Shown one piece after another: positions 1 through 8,807 of a stretch of 64,000 nt of DNA; position 1 is the stretch's first letter, and each line of letters starts with the position of its first letter. The translations under genes and the position numbers were made by a program. Source of the stretch: a bacterium (GTDB lineage Bacteria; Armatimonadota; UBA5829); assembly GCA_021372295.1 (NCBI GenBank), contig JAJFUS010000033.1:50646-114645 (forward strand), read 5' to 3'. The notes beneath the pieces were generated by a model. The model was given only the letters and a program-made list of their open reading frames with translations. It did not search any database and was not told the DNA's origin.

Positions 1-717
1 CACGATACCCTTTCGCATCTGGCCCTCAGCGAAGTGCAGATTCACCTTGACCACATCCCCCACAAAAACGAAATCCCTGCGCTGTTCGCCGTCGCCGTAG
101 CCGTCGGTTCCAGTGAAGAGCCGCGCAACACCCGTCTCGCGCAATTGCCTATGGAGTTGATAGACCATCGAGGCCATCTTACCTTTATAATGCTCCCTGG
201 GGCCGTAGACGTTGAAATATCGCAGCCCGACCACGGTGCTCTCGGCGCTGGGCAAAAATCGACGGACATACTGATCGAAAACAAGTTTTGAGTAGCCGTA
301 GACATTCAGTGGTTTCTCGAACTCAGGGCTCTCGCGAAAAGTGCTCCCTCCTCCATAAGTGGCGGCACTGGAGGCATAGACGAGCGGTATCCTGTTATCA
401 AGAGCATAGTGCAGGACAGCCTTTGAAAAAGTGAAGTTGTTGTCCAGCATATAGCGGCCGTCAGTCTCCATGGTGTCCGAGCACGCGCCCTGATGCAGAA
501 TAGCCGTTATGCCGCCAGGCAACTTCCCGCTTGAAATCAAGGTTCTGAACTCATCGCGGTCGAAATAATCGGCGATGCGCAGGTCGCAGAGATTCTTGTA
601 CCTCTCGTCGCCCTTGCCGATCGCATCAACTACGATAATATCGGTAATACCCCTCTCATTGAGCGCGCTTACCAGTTGACTCCCGATAAAACCAGCTCCG
701 CCGGTAATAATATACAT
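1..717 (-). CDS. hldD: ADP-L-glycero-D-manno-heptose 6-epimerase, C-terminus cut by window edge
   Basis: Short-chain dehydrogenase-type epimerase that converts ADP-D-glycero-beta-D-manno-heptose to the L-glycero form for LPS inner core synthesis in the cytoplasm. The first 239 codons are present (family length about 310-330), so the substrate-binding C-terminus lies outside. The N-terminal Rossmann motif GGAGFIG is at residues 6-12 and the catalytic YxxxK is Y140-G-Y-S-K144. It is followed by the segments RYFNVYGPREHYKGKMASM and a GDVVKVN stretch typical of HldD rather than of GalE. Start is the ATG at 717. It is divergent from the ABC operon. A related nucleotide-sugar epimerase is the alternative. 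If the assignment holds, the cell makes heptose-containing LPS. Confidence 0.85.
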   Translation of the reverse strand, partial: MYIITGGAGFIGSQLVSALNERGITDIIVVDAIGKGDERYKNLCDLRIADYFDRDEFRTLISSGKLPGGITAILHQGACSDTMETDGRYMLDNNFTFSKAVLHYALDNRIPLVYASSAATYGGGSTFRESPEFEKPLNVYGYSKLVFDQYVRRFLPSAESTVVGLRYFNVYGPREHYKGKMASMVYQLHRQLRETGVARLFTGTDGYGDGEQRRDFVFVGDVVKVNLHFAEGQMRKGIV

Positions 718-885
718 TAACTTGCTCCCTTACTCGTCAACGCTCAGTCGTACCTGAATTGATTCTACATCGCGCACCATAAAACCTTCTATTTCCTGGA
801 GACATCACGCACAATTTCCTTATGATATAAGCATGGCAGGCCGATAATATAGGTTGGCAAAACTCACATATTCGGAACGGGAAAT

Positions 886-1806
886 ATGCACACAATGCAA
901 CCGATTATAGCGCAAAATCTCTCAAAAACATACAAACTCGGCAAGAAAGGCCACACAAGGACAGCAGTAGATTCACTGAACATTGAAGTCCCAGAAGGGG
1001 TAATCTTCGGGTTTCTGGGGCCCAACGGCGCGGGAAAAACGACAACCATCAAAATGATTCTGGACTTCGTCAGACCCACGCGCGGCAGCGTGACCGTTTA
1101 CGGCAAGCCCACTGACGACCCGAATACTCGCCGAATGATCGGATACCTGCCCGAACAGCCTTATTTTCACAAGTTTTTGAAACCGATTGAGGTGCTCTCG
1201 ATGCACGCAGGGTTGGCCGGAGTCGACAAGCGAGACTCCAAAAAGCGCGCAATGGCCTGCCTGGAACGAGCTGGAATAGCCGAATATGCCGAAGTCCCAA
1301 TATCGAAGCTCTCCAAAGGGCTTACGCAGCGGGTCGGGCTTGCGCAGGCCATAATAGGTGATCCGAAGCTGCTGATCCTCGACGAACCCACATCCGGTCT
1401 CGACCCTATAGGCCGGCGTCACGTTCGCGACCTATTGCTGGAACTGCGAAACGACGGCAAGACAATATTCCTCAGTTCGCATTTGTTGAGCGAGATAGAA
1501 AACGTGTGCGATATAGTGGCGGTTATGAAATCCGGCACGCTTGTGGCTCTCGGAGCGCCCGATGCTGTGCGTAACAATAATTCACAAATTGTGGTTCAGA
1601 CTATCGCCATTGACGATGAAACTCGCGATAGGCTTAAGTTCATCGGAGTATGCGTTGAGCGCAATCGAGATAACACACTGCTTAAGATTGACCCAAGAAA
1701 CATATACGAAGTTATGCGAGCAATGGAAGAACTGAACCTGCCCATCACTAAGATTGAAACCCAGCGCGAGTCTCTGGAAGAGGCTTTCCTGCGGCTGGCT
1801 GCATAA
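886..1806 (+). CDS. ABC transporter ATP-binding protein (ABC-2 type exporter)
   Basis: ATPase subunit of an ABC-2 exporter, acting at the inner face of the membrane with the next gene as permease. Of 306 residues, Walker A (GPNGAGKT) is at about 45-52, the Q-loop Q at 91, the signature LSKGLTQ at 142-148 and Walker B LLILDE at 162-167, followed by PTSGLDP. The C-terminal 80 residues are the usual regulatory tail of CcmA/NatA-like ATPases. An in-frame ATG at 895 is an alternative start. It is the first gene of a tight four-gene operon (13 nt to the permease). Substrate is unknown; drugs, lipids, sodium or a peptide are all possible for this family. Confidence 0.9.
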   Translation: MHTMQPIIAQNLSKTYKLGKKGHTRTAVDSLNIEVPEGVIFGFLGPNGAGKTTTIKMILDFVRPTRGSVTVYGKPTDDPNTRRMIGYLPEQPYFHKFLKPIEVLSMHAGLAGVDKRDSKKRAMACLERAGIAEYAEVPISKLSKGLTQRVGLAQAIIGDPKLLILDEPTSGLDPIGRRHVRDLLLELRNDGKTIFLSSHLLSEIENVCDIVAVMKSGTLVALGAPDAVRNNNSQIVVQTIAIDDETRDRLKFIGVCVERNRDNTLLKIDPRNIYEVMRAMEELNLPITKIETQRESLEEAFLRLAA

Positions 1807-1819
1807 GGATGTATAAGAA

Positions 1820-2587
1820 ATGACTCAAATCTGGATCATTGCAAAAATGTCTTTGCTGGAAAATAGCCGCAAGCAAGTCTTTCACGTGCTGTGTCTAATA
1901 ATGCTCGCGGTAATTGCAGGCTCGACACTACTTTCCATCTTCACCGAGGGAACCAAACTCAAGATTCTCAAAGACCTGTGCATGAGCTGCATACTCTTCG
2001 GAGGAGCGGCTCTGGCTATAGCGCTGGGCTCGACCGGCATCCCCAACGACGTCGAGCATCGCACCCTCTACCCCATCGCGGCTCGCCCCATCAGCCGGTC
2101 GCGATATGTGGTCGGAAAGTTTTTCGGCACATTTCTTACAGTAGCGCTGGGAGTTTTCGCTATGGCACTGGTATTCGGCGCGCTCATATACACATATCAG
2201 CGCAGTTTCGATACATTCCTGCCCTTGGCGACTCTCTTCGCTCTCCTGGAAGTGTCGATCATAGCGGCAATATCGACGGCGCTCTCGACAATCGCGAGCC
2301 CAGCCGTCACGTCGCTGGTAGGCTTTCTGATATACGTATGCGGATCGGTGAAGATCGGATACTTTGGCAGCATGATCGAGCGCACCGGAAATTCGTTCGT
2401 CAAGACGCTCTATTCGGTCGTATATCATGTCCTGCCCAATCTCGAATGCTTTAACCTCAAGACCGCGCTCGTCCACAACGACGCCGTGCCGGTGACATAT
2501 CTGATCCAGGTGGCCGCCTATGGAGTCTGCTATGCGGCAATTATGCTGGCGCTCGGCTCGATGGTTTTCGCTCGCAAAGAGGTCTGA
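1820..2587 (+). CDS. ABC-2 type transporter permease
   Basis: Integral membrane partner of the upstream ATPase. The 255 residues hold about six hydrophobic segments, the first at about 20-40 and the last close to the C-terminus (AAIMLALGSMVFARKEV). A charged loop between segments 2 and 3, beginning NDVEHRTLYPIAARPISR, is the conserved loop of the ABC-2 permease family (NosY-like) that contacts the ATPase. Start ATG at 1820 is preceded by AAGGAT; two bases separate its stop from the next gene. Transport substrate cannot be read from the sequence. Confidence 0.85.
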   Translation: MTQIWIIAKMSLLENSRKQVFHVLCLIMLAVIAGSTLLSIFTEGTKLKILKDLCMSCILFGGAALAIALGSTGIPNDVEHRTLYPIAARPISRSRYVVGKFFGTFLTVALGVFAMALVFGALIYTYQRSFDTFLPLATLFALLEVSIIAAISTALSTIASPAVTSLVGFLIYVCGSVKIGYFGSMIERTGNSFVKTLYSVVYHVLPNLECFNLKTALVHNDAVPVTYLIQVAAYGVCYAAIMLALGSMVFARKEV

Positions 2588-2589
2588 TT

Positions 2590-2811
2590 ATGAAATATAT
2601 GATCCGAATTTGGGCATTCATCGCGACATTTCTGCTTGCGCATCCACTCTTTGCCCACGGTGACGCCGAGGAACTCGGTCATCACTGGGACGCGCGCGCT
2701 TATGTCGGAGAAATGCGCATCCAGTTCGTCATAATGGCCACACTTGCCGTAATATTGATCGTCTCCAACATACTCGCGCGCATGCGCAGGAACAGGAGAG
2801 CCGGTCAATGA
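2590..2811 (+). CDS. small membrane protein in the ABC operon
   Basis: A 73-residue protein with an N-terminal hydrophobic segment that looks like a signal peptide (ending ...HPLFAHG) and a second hydrophobic helix at about 47-64 followed by a basic tail RMRRNRRAG. The predicted layout is a short periplasmic segment between, or after cleavage of, the first helix, with the tail in the cytoplasm. It is sandwiched without gaps between the permease and the TPR-like gene (ATGA overlap with the latter), so it is probably translated with them and may be a small accessory subunit. I do not recognise a family. Confidence 0.6.
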   Translation: MKYMIRIWAFIATFLLAHPLFAHGDAEELGHHWDARAYVGEMRIQFVIMATLAVILIVSNILARMRRNRRAGQ

Positions 2812-3389
2812 AAAGCAGATTGCCTATTATCGGGCTTATGGCAATACTGTTCGCCGGAATGTGCATAATCGAGAACGATGCGATATCGCACATGCCTCGC
2901 GAAGAGTCCGATGCGGGATCGTCATCGGTCTATATGCTCGCGGGAGAATTTCGCACGGTATTCGCCAATCTACTTTGGATAAAGGCCGAGCAGTATCATC
3001 ACGAATACATCGCACGCAATGCCGACTGGACGAAAGACGATGAACTCCTCGGGCTGATTACTCTCATAGTAAAGCTCGACTCGCACTTTCCTGAGGCTTA
3101 CGCGGTTGGGACGTATCTTTTCGCCGATGGACGCAAAGATAATCGCCAGGCCGTGAGGTTTATTCTCGAAGGAATACGCAACAATCCCACACATTGGGAA
3201 CTCCATCAGATTGCCGCCATAATATACGCGCGACGAATGCATGACCCAGATCGCGCGATACCTCAGGCCAAGCTGGCGCTCAAATACTGCGACGATGAGT
3301 TCTATCGCAAGTCCACACGAATGCTGCTTAATACGATTGAGGAAATGGCCGCGCAAAAAAGAGTCGTAAAACTTCAGCAGCGACTATAA
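2808..3389 (+). CDS. exported TPR-like protein, last gene of the ABC operon
   Basis: 193 residues with an N-terminal signal anchor (residues about 4-18), then a helical region that reads like degenerate tetratricopeptide repeats: LDSHFPEAYAVGTYLFADG, then LEGIRNNPTHWELHQIAAII, then DPDRAIPQAKLALKYCDDE. The motif FRTVFANLLWIKAEQYHHEY near residue 50 resembles a segment seen in uncharacterised bacterial TPR membrane proteins. It overlaps the preceding stop by four bases (ATGA). Its place in the operon suggests a scaffold or partner for the exporter. Function is inferred only from context. Confidence 0.6.
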   Translation: MKSRLPIIGLMAILFAGMCIIENDAISHMPREESDAGSSSVYMLAGEFRTVFANLLWIKAEQYHHEYIARNADWTKDDELLGLITLIVKLDSHFPEAYAVGTYLFADGRKDNRQAVRFILEGIRNNPTHWELHQIAAIIYARRMHDPDRAIPQAKLALKYCDDEFYRKSTRMLLNTIEEMAAQKRVVKLQQRL

Positions 3390-3419
3390 CATCTCTGCTT
3401 TTGGGCCGTACATATTTGA

Positions 3420-3447
3420 AGGCCCGGGCGAGAGATTTCCCGGGCCT
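3420..3447. terminator. hairpin between convergent genes
   Basis: Perfect 9-bp stem AGGCCCGGG / CCCGGGCCT with a 10-nt loop, placed 30 bp after the plus-strand ABC operon and about 50 bp beyond the end of the convergent minus-strand gene. There is no clear T-run on either side, so intrinsic termination is likely but not proved. Confidence 0.5.
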
Positions 3448-3495
3448 GTGGATGAGAGGACCGCATGAGATTGCGTATCAGACAATCCTTAAAAA

Positions 3496-4023
3496 TCACT
3501 TGCTCGCGGTCAGCATAGGAGTCGGCTGCGCGCACTTCACGAATATTACGTTGAATTTGTCCAGGAACTTGCCTTTTGAGTTCTCTTCGATCAAAAGAGT
3601 CGCGTCTTCGTTGGCAATCATCGGATCGGAAGCCGGTTTCTTCTCGGCAATTCCCACAGCTTTGATCGTCATCGGGTTCGCACCGCAGCGATCCGACTTC
3701 ATCGCGTTCTCCAGCGAACTCGCATACGAGACCATACCGTGATCCTCTAAAAAGTCATAGTCCACTTTGACCGTGCCCCAGACCTCCGTGCCGTCGGCTC
3801 GCCTGATCTTTGGACTCATACTCCTCTGAAGATCAAAACCGCTGGTATCAATGATGACCGACGTATACGGCTTACCCGGTTCAGACGGTTTAGCAAGCTG
3901 ACTCGTGGCGCTTGTGACGGCAATGTCCGTGCCTGCGGCATCCTGATCCGCCTGCGCCCACGCCACCGAAACCGGCAGCATCAACAATAACACCCACATA
4001 ACCCGCAATCCACGCTTTACCAC
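3496..4023 (-). CDS. secreted protein with the domain shared with the LPP20-like gene at 5437-6354
   Basis: 175 residues with a clear signal peptide (MVKRGLRVMWVLLLMLPVSV, cleavage near AWA-Q). Residues about 50-165 are paralogous to the C-terminal half of the gene at 5437-6354: both carry GKPYTSVI, then MSPKIRR.DG.EVWGTVKVD, then NPM..(K/R)A(V/I)G, SDP.I and LDK.NVI in the same order. I recognise this pattern from uncharacterised secreted proteins found next to LPP20/FlgP-like lipoproteins in several phyla, but cannot assign an activity. Here the domain stands alone. Location is probably periplasm or outer envelope. Confidence 0.7.
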   Translation of the reverse strand: MVKRGLRVMWVLLLMLPVSVAWAQADQDAAGTDIAVTSATSQLAKPSEPGKPYTSVIIDTSGFDLQRSMSPKIRRADGTEVWGTVKVDYDFLEDHGMVSYASSLENAMKSDRCGANPMTIKAVGIAEKKPASDPMIANEDATLLIEENSKGKFLDKFNVIFVKCAQPTPMLTASK

Positions 4024-4122
4024 GACGCACCTCTTGCCCCAAATCTTATCTTCTAACCTGTTGTTCCGCGTGGGTTCGGAAAACCAAACTCGCAGGATTG
4101 CGGGGTTTGAGGAAATTGCCGT

Positions 4123-5412
4123 CTACGGCGCAGCGGGCAAACCGGCAGCCTTGCGCAATTTGGCCATCGACCAGCACCACCAACTGCTCTGCTCACCGTT
4201 ACCTGGGTCATTTAGGTGCATCTTGTTATCGGCATCCGTCCAGAAACACTCGGCATAGAGCGGATCGGTATTTGCGGCTTGTATGAAGTCCAGCCATGCG
4301 CAGATTCTGGAATACTCACATTCGCCAAGGGAATAAACCATGTCCCATGCAAGCCCTTTCCCTATGACTTGATTACATCCGCCGTTAGGCGTCCACTCCG
4401 TGGCAAGCAGATGATGACCGTTCCAATCCAGAACAGACTTCTCGCGCAGTTTGTCTACGGTATTCCGCAGCAACTTGGAATCGGCTCCCTGCCATTGCGC
4501 AGCCACCGGACCCAGATTGACCCAACTGAGACCTTCGAAGATCTTTCCTTCACCTCCATCGGGAAGGCGCATCTCGGCGTATATTCGCTTGCCCTCCATA
4601 TTAGTGGTCAAGTTGTCATTTATGGCTCTTTCAATGTCCGCGCATGCGGATTTCCAGTTCTGTGCGTGAGTGGTGTCCCCTCTTCTGGCGGCAACATCAG
4701 CCAGAAGAGACAGCGCGCGGCAGGCAAAAGACTGTGTAAGTATGTCGTAAGTGTCCCAGTAACGGCCTTCGCGCGAGTGCTCAAGACAGGGATTGCGTAT
4801 CAGGCCGATGAAGATGGAGTGGCCAGTGACGCCTGCCGGTTCGGGAAGTCGATATGGCCAGTCTATGGCTGTGTCGGTGAGATGGACCACTTGATTATAA
4901 GTCTCATCCTCCCACTGCTTTACGTCCGAGTTAAGAGCGACCATTGCCCAACTCATAAGCACATGAAAATTACCGTCTATCTCGTCAAATCTGGAGATGA
5001 TTGGGTAATCCGAGCTCATTTCAGAATTGGCCGGGACAGCGGGCCTGCCCATAACATGCGGGCATCTCGTCATATTGTTGGCCTTTGTCGCCTTCAAGAC
5101 TACATTGACCAGCTTGCGGGCTTTCTCCATCTCTCCCGTTTCCACAAGAAGAGAAACCATCCCGCCGACCGTCCTCGGAAACATTCCCGGATACCCGTTT
5201 TTGACCGACTCACGCATGTAACCGTCATCTTCCACTCTACTCAACAGGCTCTCGTAAGTCCGCTTATAGAGTCCCTGGTGGAAATCCGACTTGAGCCTCG
5301 CCTCGACGTCCGGCAGACCCGCAACATCGGCTGAATACGCGCTCAGGCAAGTCAATGACAAAATCACGCCCAACATAATAACTACGACTATCCCTCTGAC
5401 CACAATCAACAT
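4123..5412 (-). CDS. secreted glycosidase-like protein, helical toroid type
   Basis: 429 residues. Hydrophobic N-terminus (about 5-27, ending SAYSADV) is a signal peptide. The mature part is mostly helical and rich in conserved Trp, Asp and Glu of the six-hairpin ((alpha/alpha)6) type: NGYPGMFPRTVGG, FDEIDGNFHVLMSWAMVA, GLSWVNLGPVA, ATEWTPNGG and a C-terminal GNGEQSSWWCWSMAKLRKAAG. This resembles bacterial trehalase/rhamnosidase-like enzymes used on plant or microbial glycans, but I cannot assign a GH family or catalytic residues. It lies between the two paralogous secreted proteins with short gaps, so all may be co-transcribed. Confidence 0.55.
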   Translation of the reverse strand: MLIVVRGIVVVIMLGVILSLTCLSAYSADVAGLPDVEARLKSDFHQGLYKRTYESLLSRVEDDGYMRESVKNGYPGMFPRTVGGMVSLLVETGEMEKARKLVNVVLKATKANNMTRCPHVMGRPAVPANSEMSSDYPIISRFDEIDGNFHVLMSWAMVALNSDVKQWEDETYNQVVHLTDTAIDWPYRLPEPAGVTGHSIFIGLIRNPCLEHSREGRYWDTYDILTQSFACRALSLLADVAARRGDTTHAQNWKSACADIERAINDNLTTNMEGKRIYAEMRLPDGGEGKIFEGLSWVNLGPVAAQWQGADSKLLRNTVDKLREKSVLDWNGHHLLATEWTPNGGCNQVIGKGLAWDMVYSLGECEYSRICAWLDFIQAANTDPLYAECFWTDADNKMHLNDPGNGEQSSWWCWSMAKLRKAAGLPAAP

Positions 5413-5436
5413 GTCCCCCCTAGGTATGCAAGCCGC

Positions 5437-6354
5437 CTACAGCCTGCCGTCTTTGATAATTATGACATTCAGCTTGTCGAGAAATCCGCTCTTCGCGTTT
5501 TCGGCAAGCAAAGCAGCGGAATCGGCATCGGAGATCACAGGATCGGAATTGAACCGTCCACCCGCCCTGCCGATTGCTCTGACGACCATCGGATTCTCGC
5601 CGGCGCGAGCATTGTTCTTAGCATCGGTCATGGATGTCGCGTAGGAGCATATCCCTCGCTCCAGGACAAAATCATGATCGACTTTCACCGTCCCCCACAC
5701 TTCCGAACCGTCGCCCCGGCGAATTTTCGGGCTCATGCATCTGTCGAGCTTATAACCCGTAGCGTCGAAAATGACCGAGGTGTATGGCTTGCCCTCAGTC
5801 GAGGGGCATACAGTCACCGGCTGATCGATCTCGACCTTTGAGGGCTTGATGTCTGGGTCGAGAGTGACATTGACTTCCGCGGCGGCGGCCGGTTGAGTCA
5901 AAGCCTGATCCAGCAGCACCGAACCTGGGCTGTACTGCCCATACATTGGAGCGCGAACGGTCACCACGACCATGGTATCGCCTTCGAACTTCTCCTTGCG
6001 CTCGTCGACAACCTCAACGTTCTTGACGTAGCCCTCGATCCTCTGGCGGATTACGGCGTCTTCCATGTAATCCTTGCCAGTGGCTTCAAAGCTGATGGTC
6101 GTCCCCTCGATAGCTTGCAGCAAGTTGGCAATAGCCTGCATCCTGGCATAGCCTTTAGCCTTAAGATATGCCTTTGCTCTGTTGGGCTCATCCACAGGCG
6201 AAGGCATCACGCCCTCGCCGGTCGCGGTGTAGATGAGGTCGGTCCAGTTGATTTGCGACTTGCCGTTAAACTTCTCCACGCTGGGACTACACACGCCCTG
6301 CGAAACCAAAACCGCACACAATACCAATGCAAATATTATGCTTTTCATAGCCAT
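5437..6354 (-). CDS. secreted LPP20/FlgP-like protein with paralogous C-terminal domain
   Basis: 305 residues with signal peptide (about 1-22, cleaved near VCS). Residues about 55-140 (RAKAYLKAKGYARMQAIANL, then IEGYVKNVEVVDERK and VVVTVRAPM) match the LPP20 fold, the family of FlgP and other outer-membrane-associated basal-disk components. No lipobox cysteine is obvious at a normal distance apart from the Cys at the cleavage region. The C-terminal half repeats the domain of the gene at 3496-4023. A Vibrio/Campylobacter-type flagellar disk protein is one possibility, since the flagellar cluster starts about 4 kb away, but a general envelope role is equally open. Confidence 0.65.
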   Translation of the reverse strand: MAMKSIIFALVLCAVLVSQGVCSPSVEKFNGKSQINWTDLIYTATGEGVMPSPVDEPNRAKAYLKAKGYARMQAIANLLQAIEGTTISFEATGKDYMEDAVIRQRIEGYVKNVEVVDERKEKFEGDTMVVVTVRAPMYGQYSPGSVLLDQALTQPAAAAEVNVTLDPDIKPSKVEIDQPVTVCPSTEGKPYTSVIFDATGYKLDRCMSPKIRRGDGSEVWGTVKVDHDFVLERGICSYATSMTDAKNNARAGENPMVVRAIGRAGGRFNSDPVISDADSAALLAENAKSGFLDKLNVIIIKDGRL

Positions 6355-6365
6355 CCTCCAAATGA

Positions 6366-6379
6366 GAAGTTAGAGGTTA
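6366..6379. repeat. two heptamer units (GARGTTA)
   Basis: GAAGTTA followed directly by GAGGTTA, immediately upstream of the 5437-6354 gene. It is the shortest member of the period-7 repeat family described in the findings, and on its own could be chance. Confidence 0.35.
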
Positions 6380-6388
6380 GGATTGCCT

Positions 6389-7207
6389 CTATTTGAGAGC
6401 GATTTCTATTGCTGATCCACTGCTGATGATGATACAAATCTTTTTCTTGCCTATATGCAGGCCGGCGATATTCTCGCGAAACTCGCTCCTATTTAATTTA
6501 GACTTAACTAATAGTTCACCATCGCCATTTTTAAACGATTCATGCAAAATCTCTACACATCCTCTGGTCTGGCGCACAAGTTTTTTGATTGAGAAAAATT
6601 CATCGTAAGTGACTGGCTCGCATCTGAGAGTAATCGGGTGGCCGCTGTTAACCTGATCGACCCATTGCGCGATTACATGACTTGTGAACCCGATCTTATC
6701 GTTATTGATGAGCATCTCGCCCGCCTTGATGAGAGCACGGTTCGCACAGTCTTGATAACCGGCAAAACCGGCCACCGGCACGTTAATCGGTTCGGCGGCA
6801 TAAAGCACCTCACCGGTCTGAATCCATATAGCCTTGGCCGAAAAATGCGCTACTGCCGACTTCACATCCAGACCCTTGATACCAGGCAGGATCTCAGCCC
6901 TGGCTGACCCGACGATCAATATATCCGGAAGCGGAGAAATACCGAAGCCTTTGTCCTTGAGCGCCCTGGTCAGACCGTCTCCGCTTAAAGTATCAATCTC
7001 TGAAATCGAGCCGAGATTGTCTTCTCGAACCGCAATGCCGATCCGCGGCCGCTCCATGTGATCCAGTAGCGCTAAGGCCGCCCGGCTTTTAGCATCTTCG
7101 CTTTGAGCCATTAGCGATATTCCATCTCCAGAATGAACAAGAGACGCCAAGTCCATCATCAGAATCACAGCCACTGCACAAATTCGGAAAGCTCTCAAGT
7201 CGATCAC
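6389..7207 (-). CDS. secreted protein of the FlgT/CsgG-like type
   Basis: 272 residues with an N-terminal signal sequence (about 5-26). The pattern DILIVGSARAE ... AKAIWIQTGEVLYAAEPINV ... ALIKAGEMLI ... LVRQTRGCVEILHESF followed by a (V/L)KSKLN stretch is the recurring layout of FlgT middle/C-terminal and CsgG-like envelope proteins: a nucleoside-like alpha/beta fold, then a small domain. It heads the group with the LPP20-like gene. A role in an outer-membrane or flagellar accessory ring is inferred from this pairing and is not shown by the sequence. Confidence 0.5.
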   Translation of the reverse strand: MIDLRAFRICAVAVILMMDLASLVHSGDGISLMAQSEDAKSRAALALLDHMERPRIGIAVREDNLGSISEIDTLSGDGLTRALKDKGFGISPLPDILIVGSARAEILPGIKGLDVKSAVAHFSAKAIWIQTGEVLYAAEPINVPVAGFAGYQDCANRALIKAGEMLINNDKIGFTSHVIAQWVDQVNSGHPITLRCEPVTYDEFFSIKKLVRQTRGCVEILHESFKNGDGELLVKSKLNRSEFRENIAGLHIGKKKICIIISSGSAIEIALK

Positions 7208-7334
7208 CTCGCCTACACGTCATTCTATCACAAACACACTTATTCGCGGGCAAACCATGCATTACCCATTGCCTAAGAATGGGCAGTTGTGCTATCTTTG
7301 ATTATACTCACTAAGACGAATTGAGGCTTTTTTA

Positions 7335-8033
7335 ATGTCCAGGGCGCACGAAAACTGGTTGTTTGTAGGTGTTATTTTTATTGCAATTCTGCTGACTGGC
7401 CGTCCCACGGCCATTATGGCTAATGAGCGTTTCGATCTTATTGCAGACGCGGCAGGATTTACAATCGCGGTTTTAGGGCTGCTGATGCGTGTTGTGTCTC
7501 GTGACTGGAAACTGGTGCACGGCCAAGACACCCTTGTAACGACGGGCCCCTACTCAATGGTTCGCAATCCGATGTATGTAGGGAGCTTCCTTGCCGGCTT
7601 CGGTATATGTCTGGTGCTCGGCAGCACAATTTTTGCCATCATCTTCACAGTGTGCTTTTTTGCCGTACATATCTCAATCGCCCGCCGGGAGAAGCGCTAT
7701 CTCATTACCTGTTGGCCGGATGAATATTCACAGTATATGGCGGACGTCCCGGAATGGATTCCTTCGTGCAAAAGGATCTTCGATTTCCTGTTCCGTTCCG
7801 GCAGGCACCTATCGACTATCCCTGGAGCTTTCATAAGGGAACGAAGTTCCATCTGCGGTGTGCTTATCGGAGCATGCCTGGCAGAAGTGGCTGCAGATAC
7901 TATCTTGAGAGGCTGGGCAAGAACACACGCCGAGGCGATTATCTTGTTGGGCGTCGTTTTTGCGCTTAGTTTGACCTGGATTGTCGCCGGAAAACTCTAT
8001 AACCTCCCCGGTTTTGCAAAATATCGAGTTTGA
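7335..8033 (+). CDS. isoprenylcysteine carboxyl methyltransferase-like membrane protein
   Basis: 232-residue membrane protein. The central segment LVTTGPYSMVRNPMYVGSFL followed by a hydrophobic stretch and RREKRYLITCWPDEYSQYM is the signature of the ICMT/PEMT-like methyltransferase family, in which the RNPMY loop and the later E..L....Y..Y region bind SAM. Two extra hydrophobic segments at about 175-220 extend beyond the usual core. Substrate is unknown; bacterial members methylate lipids or small molecules. It is a single gene with 120-bp gaps on both sides. Confidence 0.75.
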   Translation: MSRAHENWLFVGVIFIAILLTGRPTAIMANERFDLIADAAGFTIAVLGLLMRVVSRDWKLVHGQDTLVTTGPYSMVRNPMYVGSFLAGFGICLVLGSTIFAIIFTVCFFAVHISIARREKRYLITCWPDEYSQYMADVPEWIPSCKRIFDFLFRSGRHLSTIPGAFIRERSSICGVLIGACLAEVAADTILRGWARTHAEAIILLGVVFALSLTWIVAGKLYNLPGFAKYRV

Positions 8034-8152
8034 TGCGCTTCGGGCACAATATCGCGCCTTACTGCGTATAATCTACCAGGCGGCGCTTGATCGCGTCACG
8101 CTCATCTGCTATCCTGAGTTAGAATATATTGGTCAGAGGTTCCCCTAAACAA

Positions 8153-8785
8153 ATGAAAAGATGGATTATCGTCGCAGCGCTGCTTGCCGGAATGATCGGC
8201 GCCTATCAATGGACTTCCGAGACAAAAACTGAGCCTACGCGCAAAGAAGTAGTAAAACCGCCTGCTTCGCCGCCGGAAAAGCAAGCGACTATGACCCCCG
8301 GTCGAGTGGTCGAACTGCACACAACAAAAGGACAGATCGACTTTGTGCTCTTCGAGAAAGACTGCCCCGTTACAACGAAGCGGATCGCCGACCTGGTCAC
8401 CAAGGGATCTTATAATGGAATCGAGTTCAATCGCATTGTGCCGCGGCGCTTGATTCAGACAGGACCCGCTAAAGGGAACAAATCGTTGGAGAGGATTGGC
8501 CGAGAGTTCGCCGACGGGCTCATTCACACAAAGGGCACTGTGGGAATGGCTCGAATGGACGACCCTAATAGCGCAACCAGTGTCTTTTATATATTGATCG
8601 AGCCTATGCCGTGGTTGAACTACGAATACACCTCATTCGGCCGACTGATCCGTGGAATGGATGTTGTAATCTCAATAAGAAAAGGCGATATAATAAAGAG
8701 CGCCAAACTGCGCCCATTCACCGATTTGGACAAAAAAGCGCTGAATGAAGTGCTTAAAACCGAATCGGAGAGACGGGTAAACTAG
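8153..8785 (+). CDS. cyclophilin-type peptidyl-prolyl isomerase, membrane-anchored or secreted
   Basis: 210 residues from the ATG at 8153, chosen over an upstream TTG at 8129 because AGAGG lies at the right distance and the signal anchor (about 4-18) then begins at once. The cyclophilin core follows: FNRIVPRRLIQTG holds the catalytic Arg, MARMDDPNSATSVFYI and WLNYEYTSFGRLIRGMDVV complete the fold. The usual Gln of NSxxSQFF is Val here and the last Phe is Tyr, so activity may be reduced. Role would be proline isomerisation during folding outside the cytoplasm. Confidence 0.85.
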   Translation: MKRWIIVAALLAGMIGAYQWTSETKTEPTRKEVVKPPASPPEKQATMTPGRVVELHTTKGQIDFVLFEKDCPVTTKRIADLVTKGSYNGIEFNRIVPRRLIQTGPAKGNKSLERIGREFADGLIHTKGTVGMARMDDPNSATSVFYILIEPMPWLNYEYTSFGRLIRGMDVVISIRKGDIIKSAKLRPFTDLDKKALNEVLKTESERRVN

Positions 8786-8807
8786 GGATTCGTGAGGAGG
8801 GTCGCCA

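Noticed and set aside
840..847. GCCGATAA, a perfect sigma-28 -10 box, upstream of the ABC operon
   Set aside because: The -35 position 11 bases upstream reads TATGATAT, only a weak match to TAAAGTTT, and an ABC exporter is not an expected target.
4216..5334. 372-codon plus-strand open frame
   Set aside because: Entirely antisense to the secreted glycosidase-like gene, which has a signal peptide and conserved composition; the open frame follows from codon bias.
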